The notes under the pieces: model-generated
Database searches by the model: none
Told to the model about the DNA's origin: nothing
What the model saw: the letters and a program-made list of their open reading frames with translations, nothing else
DNA from: Centropus unirufus
Lineage: Eukaryota > Chordata > Aves > Cuculiformes > Centropidae
Reading direction: 5' to 3'
DNA: 64,000 nucleotides
NCBI GenBank assembly: GCA_013397695.1
Contig: VYZI01000423.1
Span: forward strand, 1-64,000
Made by a program: the position numbers and the translations under genes
In this document: positions 58,401 through 64,000 of the stretch, in pieces
Layout: the number at the start of each line of letters is the position of its first letter
Numbering within the stretch: position 1 is the stretch's first letter

Positions 58401-61400
58401 TGGAGCTAGAGATCCAATATCATCCGGACATCTGGTCTTTCCTTGCTACGGGTCCTGTACCCTGCTGCAGAAAGATAACAGAAATGGGGCAGGACCACTG
58501 CTGAGAGCCCCAGAGCCCCTGCTCCTCCAGCTCTTCCTTCCATTTAACCTCGTGCCCAGCTCACTGTACCTCCCCAGATTCCCTACTCTGTGAAGTGACT
58601 TTTCTGTCTGACCTGCTCTGCTTCTTACACCACCTTGAGTCTCCCGCATCTCGCTGTCATGGTTGCTTTGGCAACAAATGGAGAGAAGCTTGGAGCAGCT
58701 CAGTGCAGGGGAAGGCTGATAAATTTGCCTAGATTTACGAATTACTCTGACCCAGCTCATCCATCAACCAATGGGCTCCTAGCCATGTCTCCCCAGCTCA
58801 GGGGGGTTGCTGCTAAGTGCATTTAAAATGCAATTAACCTGCCTCTCTGGGGTTACTGTGGCCTTCTGAGGAAGGAGGCTGGGCTTTGAGGGTGAGGGGA
58901 CTCTTGGAACAGGCTGATAAAGGCACCCATCTATATTCCCTTGAGCCTGGCAGGCACCACTGGAGAGGGAAAAGCACTAATCTTTTTAGTATAGTTTATA
59001 GGCTTTACGAATACTAGGCAATATATTAATTTGGGTGATTTATTTTCCTGTTAAAACTAATTAGGTGATAGATAGTTGCTCTGTCCGTTGAAAACTGTTC
59101 TCTGCCAACCAGATTGAGGTCAAGGCCTCAACCAGCCAAGAGGGTAAAAGTAGTGTAGGCAATGGAAGGGATCACAGAATCGTAGAATGGTTTGGGTTGG
59201 AAGGGATCTTTTAAAGCCCATCCACTTCCAGCCCCCTGCCATGGGCAGAGACACCTTCCACTGGATCAGGGTACTCCAAGCCCCATCCCATTCACCTCCT
59301 CTGCGTGAGGTTTTCTGGGAAGGAGCTTGTAAGGTGCGCAGCCAGGTCTTGGCTGAGCAATCTTGCCAAGAAGTAGCCATCCTTTCCCCTACTGCAGAAA
59401 TGTGGCCACTGTGAGCAACATCTGACTGAGCAGAGCGTGTGATGCAGCTTAAAGTAGATGTGTTCAGGGGTTTCTCCAGGTTTCTTCTCCCATGCCTACA
59501 GTCTCGTTTGCCTGCCTTCCTCAGGAGAAACGATGAGGTGACGCACATCAAGATCCAGAACACTGGGGATTACTATGACCTGTACGGAGGTGAGAAGTTC
59601 GCCACCCTTGCTGAGCTGGTGCAGTACTACACCGAGCAGCAGGGGCTGCTGCGGGAGAAGAACAGCAATGTCATCGAGCTGAAGTATCCTCTCAACTGCC
59701 AGGACCCCACCTCAGAAAGGTAAGCCCTGCTCTCTAACGGAGATGGTGGTGATGCTGCCTTCCCAAGGTGATGCTGCATCTGGCCGGGGTTTGGAAAGCA
59801 GCCTGAAACAGAATCTGTATCATAGAATCGTAGAATGGTTTGGATTGGAAGGGACCTTAAAGATCATCTAGTTCCACCCCCTGCCATGGGCAGGGATTCC
59901 ACCCACTAGATCAGGCCAAGGATGGCTTGATACCATTGGCAAGGCCCAGAAGCTGGTGCTTGCTCAGTGTTAGGGTGGGCTCATCGCTCTATGTGCCTTT
60001 TGGGTAGCTGGGAGCAAGAGCGTAGAATCATAGAATAGTTTGGGTTGGAAGGGACCTTAAAGCTCATCCAGTTCCACCAGTGACACCTTCCAGTAGGTCA
60101 GCATGATTCTGCCTACCAAGGGTTCTGCAGGTGTATCCTCAGGGGGATGCAGCTTTGGTTTTAAAAGAAACAAAAGGCATGCAAATGATTTGTGTCTGCC
60201 TGCAGAATGCCGGGTACAAATGCCATGAAAAAGGTCTTCTCCCATCCCATCTGAGCCTGTAGCCACCGCCGATGCTAGAAGCAGCACACTGCTGTCTCAC
60301 AGAGGTGGGATGGCCAAGTTGCCTCCGGCTACTTCAGGATTTTCCACCAGCCAATCAGTGACCTTCTTTCCTCCCCTTTGTCTGTGACACTCCAGTGAAC
60401 CTTTTTTTTCCTTTTCCTCCCCCTCGATTCCCCCGGTGTCGGTTGTGGTGGCTGACAGGGTGGGTTGGAAAGGGCAGCCCCTGGTCAGGCAGCTGGCAGT
60501 GCCAAAGCAGGACCCCTAGTGACTCTTTTAGCAGCCAGGGTAATGCGAAGCTGTGACAAGTCTCGGTTCCTGAAATGAAGCAGATTTTTCTCTCCTTCAT
60601 GCCTGTCATGTGAGCTAGCTGGGCCAAGGCACTGGGAAGTCCCCCCAGCTCATGTGCTCCCTTGTTGCCACGGAGGTTTCATTGCTCCTTCCACATCACA
60701 CTGTGAAAAGTGGCTGGGCAGCCACTCACATCAGGAGATGATCTTGAAAAGTGGAAAACGCCTCTCAGCTGGGTTTCCCCCTCTTCTTCCGCCAAGGAAA
60801 GTCTGGCTTGGCAAGCAAGCTCCATAAAAATTTCTGCTCCAGACCACACATCTGGTGGCATCAGGGAGAAGAGAAGGAAAAGTGTCCAAGTCCTCTTAAT
60901 AGTAGCGCTGTAAGCAGGTGCTGAGATGCTTCACTAGAGGTGGACCATCCTTCCCTCAGTGGCAGCACAGCCTGTGCAGCCATGAGATCCAAATGCCTTC
61001 TCAAGCCCGCAGGAAGGAGTCTTGCCCTTTAGAGGTCTTCCCAGTGAGGTTTCAAATAGCTGCCTTTGCAGAATGCTGAGTTGGGCCTGGAAAGGCAGAG
61101 CATCACTGACTGTTGTTCTATAAACTTCGTCCTCTGGGACAAAGTTGCTGAGACGTGACGTGATGCCATTGCATTGCCTCTGGAATGTTATTTTGAGCCG
61201 CTCTGAATTCCTGGCAGCTTGGCTGGCCGGCCAGGTCTTCAAAGTGGGACCTGCGGCATCTGCCCAGAGTCACGCCTGAGTGTTGATGGGGATTGAAGGC
61301 TCCAAGGCGAACAGAAACCCTGCTTTGCTCCAACTCTTCCGTCTACAAAAGGCTGCCACAGCATGCCAGCCCGTGAAGTGTCAGGAATTGACCCAGGTAG

Positions 61401-63693
61401 CTGCCCCCTGGCATTGTGGCAAGGCTGCTTTAAGTTTCTAACAAAGCCAGTTGAAAGCCAGGGAAACCCCTGGATATCCCCGAGGCTGCAGTGTCAGCAG
61501 ACCAAGAGAAACGATGGTGAGAGATTAGATGGAGAAACAGGGGCACAGGGGTGCAAGATGGACACAAATGGAGATGTAGAGCAACAAGTGCCCGTGCAGT
61601 GAGGATTGGGAAGAGCTGGGCACAAAACTCTGCCTGTCGTTGGTGCAGGGTTGGAGGAAGAGAAGCCTCCTGGGCATAGCAGTGAACCTGGTTTTGCCAC
61701 TCTAAGTGAGTGTGCAGGGTGCTTCTGGTCTCCCTTAGCCAACCTGAGCTGGGGATGGTGACCTGGGAGAGGAGCGGCAGTAGTGACAGCTAGGAGGACC
61801 CTTCCGAACATCCATCCCATTGTCAAAAAACCTTGTTCCTGGTCAGCATAGTCCATGCTTGTCTTCGAACTTTTGTCTGCTGACTCCAAGTGTTCTGCTT
61901 TTTCTTCCCTGTTAAGAAAGAAAGGAAAACGCAGCCACCTTCAAGTAAGAACTGCCAGGATCCAGTTTCTTATAGCTCTGTCGGAAGCTATTCCTAGATG
62001 ACAGTGCTTGTCATGCATCACGTGGCAGTTTAATATACGGATGCCATTTCACATTTGGCTGGAGGATTGAGCAAAGCCCTGACACTTCCAGCCTCAGGCT
62101 AAGGTATTGATGTGACATTGCAAAGTGTTGGAGCAAAGTCACCGGGGACTGTTTCTAAAATAACTCAAGCTGGTGTTGTGCCAGTGGGGAGAGCAGGTTG
62201 GGAGCCTAGAAATGAGCTTCCCATGAACACTTCTCAGTAGGGGGTGTAGCTTGTGTCTAAAGGCAATGCCCTGTACGTGTCTGAGCTGACCTCGCTCTCC
62301 ATCGCTGCTCCTCAAGGTGGTACCACGGGCACCTCACTGGCAAGGAGGCAGAGAAGCTTTTGACAGAGAAAGGGAAACCGGGCAGCTTTCTGGTGCGGGA
62401 AAGCCAGAGCAAACCAGGAGACTTTGTGCTGTCAGTGCTGACAAATGAGGATAAGATGGAGACGGGAGACCGCAAACCACACGTGACCCATGTGATGATC
62501 CACTACCAGGTGAGGAACGTGCTGCCCGCGCTCACCCTGCGAGGGGCACTGGGTGCATGACCCAGCTGGGAGCTGGGTTTGAATCTCACTGTGGTTTTGT
62601 CATTCTCTCCTGCAGCCAGATGGGAAGTATGATGTGGGGGGAGGAGAGAGGTTCGACACACTCACAGACCTGGTGGAGCACTACAAGAAAAACCCCATGG
62701 TGGAGAAGTCTGGAGCTGTGGTGCATCTGAAGCAGGTAATAGCTGCTCTGGCACATACTTGTTGGTTCTGAGCTTGCCCAGACACCTGAAGGGGTGCACA
62801 GATCTGCCCATGCTCTCTGGGAACTCCCTGCCCCCAGAAGATCCTGTGGGCTACTCATCATGCTTCTCCACGCTCAGACTTGCCAGAGAGGTCCTTGATG
62901 GTGCACTCAAGGCCTCAGGAATGGATCCAACTCCTGCCAATACCCCTAGGGATTTGGGAACTGTTTTTTTCAAGGAGAAAGTTGTCTGTCTTTTTGTTGT
63001 TGAAAGTAATTTCTGTTCTGTCTTCCCCTGTCTTTCAGCCATTCAATGCCACACGCATCAACGCAGCTAACATTGAAAACAGAGTGAGGGAGCTGAATAA
63101 AATGGCAGATCACAGCGAGAAGGCCAAGCAAGGCTTCTGGGAAGAGTTTGAGGTACAGGATGCTCCTTTGCTCTCTCTCTCTTGTGCTTGTGGGTAAAAA
63201 ACATCAGATTTGCATGGGAGCATCATGGTTTTCCAGCACTGAGGACTTCTTCTCAACACTGTTTTGCCTTTCTCTGTTTTATGTGTTCAACTGAGTTACT
63301 TTTTGGTCGTTTTTTTTTAATCATCTCTTTTTCTCATGTCCACTGCGCTTTCTCTTTCCTCGTCCCAGAACCGTGTGCCTTTTGTTTTTGTTCCCTGCTG
63401 GGATTTCTTTTTTTCTTTTCTTTTACGTGCTTTCTCCCCGCGTTAACTCTTGCATCAAGCAGCTTCTTGGCTCCTTTTCCCTTCCTGCTCACCTTAGCGT
63501 TAGGAAGCCAAGCAGCGAGTCAAAAAAGCCCTTCCTTTGCCTCTGACTCCTCTTGTCTGTGTAGAACAGCTTGTTCTTCTGTACTTTGCTCCATAGATGC
63601 TGCAGCAACAAGAGTGCAAACTCCTCTACCCCAGGAAGGAGGGACAGCGACCAGAGAACAAGGCTAAGAATCGCTACAAGAACATCCTTCCCT
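52362..63693 (+). CDS. SHP-family tandem-SH2 tyrosine phosphatase (PTPN11/PTPN6-like), 5' half
   Basis: Cytoplasmic phosphatase that would be recruited by paired phosphotyrosines on receptors and adaptors. Six exons (123, 195, 193, 120, 114 and 97 bp) give 280 whole codons: N-SH2 (about residues 1-99), C-SH2 (about 107-211), linker, and the entry to the PTP domain (RYKNILP at the end). Phosphotyrosine-binding arginines are R27 (FLARPS) and R133 (FLVRES). Residues D56 and E71 in the N-SH2 D'E region correspond to SHP-2 D61 and E76, which hold the enzyme closed, so autoinhibition is probably kept. The exon plan equals that of PTPN11 except for one extra codon in the fifth exon. It is closest to SHP-2, but with many substitutions and SHP-1-type stretches (GVHGSF, WYHGH, GQRPENK). 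No stop or frameshift. The first exon, catalytic domain and tail are not seen. A third SHP paralogue is inferred. Confidence 0.9.
53406..53868 (-). repeat. CR1 LINE 3' end, long copy
   Basis: Begins TCATAGAATCCTAGAATGG, passes TTTCCAGGGATGGAGCATC and CTCATCTAAACCTCTCCCC, and ends TTTGATCATTTTTCTCC. It is more diverged than the others. Minus orientation. Confidence 0.88.
56045..56506 (+). repeat. CR1 LINE 3' end, long copy
   Basis: Reads TCTGTTGGAGTGAGTCCAGA, GAGAGAGTTGAGGTTGTTC and CCATCCCTGGAGGTGTTCAA, and ends CATTCCATGATTCTG. Plus orientation. Confidence 0.92.
58259..58307 (-). repeat. CR1 LINE fragment, short
   Basis: TCCCTGATCAAGAGCCCC followed by CCCCAGCTTTCCTG, reverse complement of the CTGGGGAGGGGCTCTTGATC block. 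Minus orientation. Confidence 0.75.
59172..59291 (-). repeat. CR1 LINE 3' terminus
   Basis: Begins TCACAGAATCGTAGAATGG, then GGGCAGAGACACCTTCCACT, and ends CCAAGCCCCATCCC. Minus orientation, 233 nt before an SH2 exon. Confidence 0.92.
59525..59719 (+). CDS. SHP-like exon: N-SH2, second half
   Basis: 195 nt, TCCTCAG acceptor and GAAAG|gtaagc donor. It encodes VTHIKIQN, then TGDYYDLYGGEKFATLAE, the region that plugs the catalytic cleft in SHP-2, then LVQYYTEQQG and LKYPLNCQDPTSE. Same length as I recall for PTPN11 exon 3. Confidence 0.94.
59820..59916 (-). repeat. CR1 LINE 3' terminus
   Basis: TCATAGAATCGTAGAATGG, ATCATCTAGTTCCACCCCCT and CCCACTAGATCAGG. Minus orientation, 100 nt after the SH2 exon. 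Confidence 0.92.
60021..60101 (-). repeat. CR1 LINE 3' terminus
   Basis: CGTAGAATCATAGAATAG, TTTGGGTTGGAAGGGACC and GACACCTTCCAGTAGGTCAG, with an internal deletion. Minus orientation. Confidence 0.9.
60102..62316 (+). other. SHP-like gene intron (unique part)
   Basis: About 2.2 kb with no recognised repeat or exon. It ends in the acceptor CTCCTCAAG at 62308-62316. Confidence 0.6.
62317..62509 (+). CDS. SHP-like exon: C-SH2, first half
   Basis: 193 nt, CTCAAG acceptor and TACCAG|gtgagg donor, leaving phase 0. It encodes WYHGHLTGKEAEKLL, GSFLVRESQS with the second phosphate-binding Arg, GDFVLSVLTNEDK and HVTHVMIHYQ. Same length as I recall for PTPN11 exon 4. Confidence 0.94.
62616..62735 (+). 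CDS. SHP-like exon: C-SH2, second half
   Basis: 120 nt, CTGCAG acceptor and AAGCAG|gtaata donor. It encodes PDGKYDVGGGERFDTLTDLV, EHYKKNPMVEKSGAVV and HLKQ. It is one codon longer than the PTPN11 exon as I recall it, at the QPDGKYDV turn. Confidence 0.93.
62736..63038 (+). other. SHP-like gene intron
   Basis: 303-nt intron with no repeat, ending in a T/C-rich tract and TTTCAG. Confidence 0.6.
63039..63152 (+). CDS. SHP-like exon: C-SH2 to PTP linker
   Basis: 114 nt, TTTCAG acceptor and TTTGAG|gtacag donor. It encodes PFNATRINAANIENRVREL, NKMADHSEKAK and QGFWEEFE, the segment leading into the phosphatase domain. ENRV and ELNK resemble SHP-1 more than SHP-2. Confidence 0.93.
63153..63596 (+). 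other. SHP-like gene intron, T-rich
   Basis: 444-nt intron rich in T and C runs (63300-63425). A 161-codon frame crosses it by chance. Confidence 0.6.
63597..63693 (+). CDS. SHP-like exon: start of phosphatase domain
   Basis: 97 nt, CCATAG acceptor and CCCT|gtaagg donor, leaving phase 1. It encodes MLQQQECKLLYPRKEGQRPE and NKAKNRYKNILP, the conserved start of the SHP catalytic domain. The remaining catalytic exons would follow beyond 64000. Confidence 0.93.
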
Positions 63694-64000
63694 GTAAGGA
63701 GAATTTGAATGCTGCTTTGGTTTTAACCACGATTTCTGCAGCCTTCTCTGGGGCTAGTTAACCTTGCAGAACTTTCTGGTCATAGATAGCTGGAAAAACG
63801 TGTTACACCAGCCTAGTGGAGTGGTCCAGTTAGCTCAAGGCATTCTCCATGCCCTTTCTAACCCGGTCCTTCCCTTTCATGGGAAGCTGGTGAATTGCTC
63901 TCCTTTCTTTGTGCTCCGAGTCCAAATATGCTTTAAGAGTTAAAATGTAGTTCAGAAAAATCTTATAGAGTCAGAGGTGAAGCCTGAGAAGGAAACACTG
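63694..64000 (+). other. SHP-like gene intron (5' part)
   Basis: 307 nt of intron to the window end with no feature recognised. Confidence 0.6.

Larger units (their letters stand above)
52485..59524 (+). other. SHP-like gene intron
   Basis: 7.0-kb intron with CR1 copies at 53406, 56045, 58259 and 59172. It also holds T-rich stretches near 53047 and 55482 and AT-rich unique sequence at about 58980-59090. No exon recognised. Confidence 0.75.

Noticed and set aside
52362..63693. Ordinary PTPN11 or PTPN6 orthologue
   Set aside because: Too many differences from SHP-2 for a bird PTPN11, and too close to SHP-2 in N-SH2 for PTPN6. Kept as the main alternative because no search could be run.
52362..63693. 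Processed or decayed pseudogene
   Set aside because: Introns are present, all splice sites are canonical, phases match and there is no stop or frameshift in 280 codons.
1..64000. CRISPR array, bacterial operon or integrated viral genome
   Set aside because: No regular spacer-repeat array, operon structure or viral gene was seen. All repeats recognised are avian LINE, simple or local tandem repeats.

Overview
This window is bird nuclear DNA. The evidence is an intron-rich vertebrate gene structure, more than 25 copies of the avian CR1 LINE 3' end on both strands, no mammalian Alu or L1 sequence, and an agrin C-terminus that resembles the chicken protein as I recall it. The species cannot be determined.

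Region 1 (1-18985, + strand) is the 3' part of AGRN (agrin), the heparan sulfate proteoglycan that organises the neuromuscular junction. Sixteen coding exons give 698 codons plus a stop. They encode laminin G domain 1 (LG1), two EGF-like modules, LG2, a third EGF module and LG3. Both classic alternative-splice sites are present. The 12-nt y4 microexon encodes KSRK (heparin binding). The z8 (24 nt) and z11 (33 nt) exons carry the NEI tripeptide used to engage LRP4. YCAY clusters (NOVA-type sites) start 17-18 nt downstream of the y4 and z8 exons. A roughly 3-kb 3' UTR ends at an AATAAA at 18962. It contains a G-quadruplex-type run and an antisense CR1 fragment.

Region 2 (about 18986-52361) has no gene I can support. 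It holds many CR1 copies, a 654-nt assembly gap (24006-24659), and a 205-bp-period tandem repeat that abuts the gap. One speculative start exon for the next gene lies at 42637.

Region 3 (52362-64000, + strand) is the 5' half of a tandem-SH2 protein tyrosine phosphatase of the SHP family. Six exons of 123, 195, 193, 120, 114 and 97 bp match the PTPN11 exon plan, as I recall it, to within one codon, and they read open. They encode the N-SH2 domain, the C-SH2 domain and the start of the phosphatase domain; the rest lies beyond the window. The protein is closest to SHP-2 but is too divergent to be the highly conserved PTPN11. It carries several SHP-1-type residues, so it looks like a third SHP paralogue next to AGRN. 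This is the most interesting item in the window.

The two genes share a strand, but nothing in the sequence shows that they work together. All similarity statements come from recall of protein families; no search was run.
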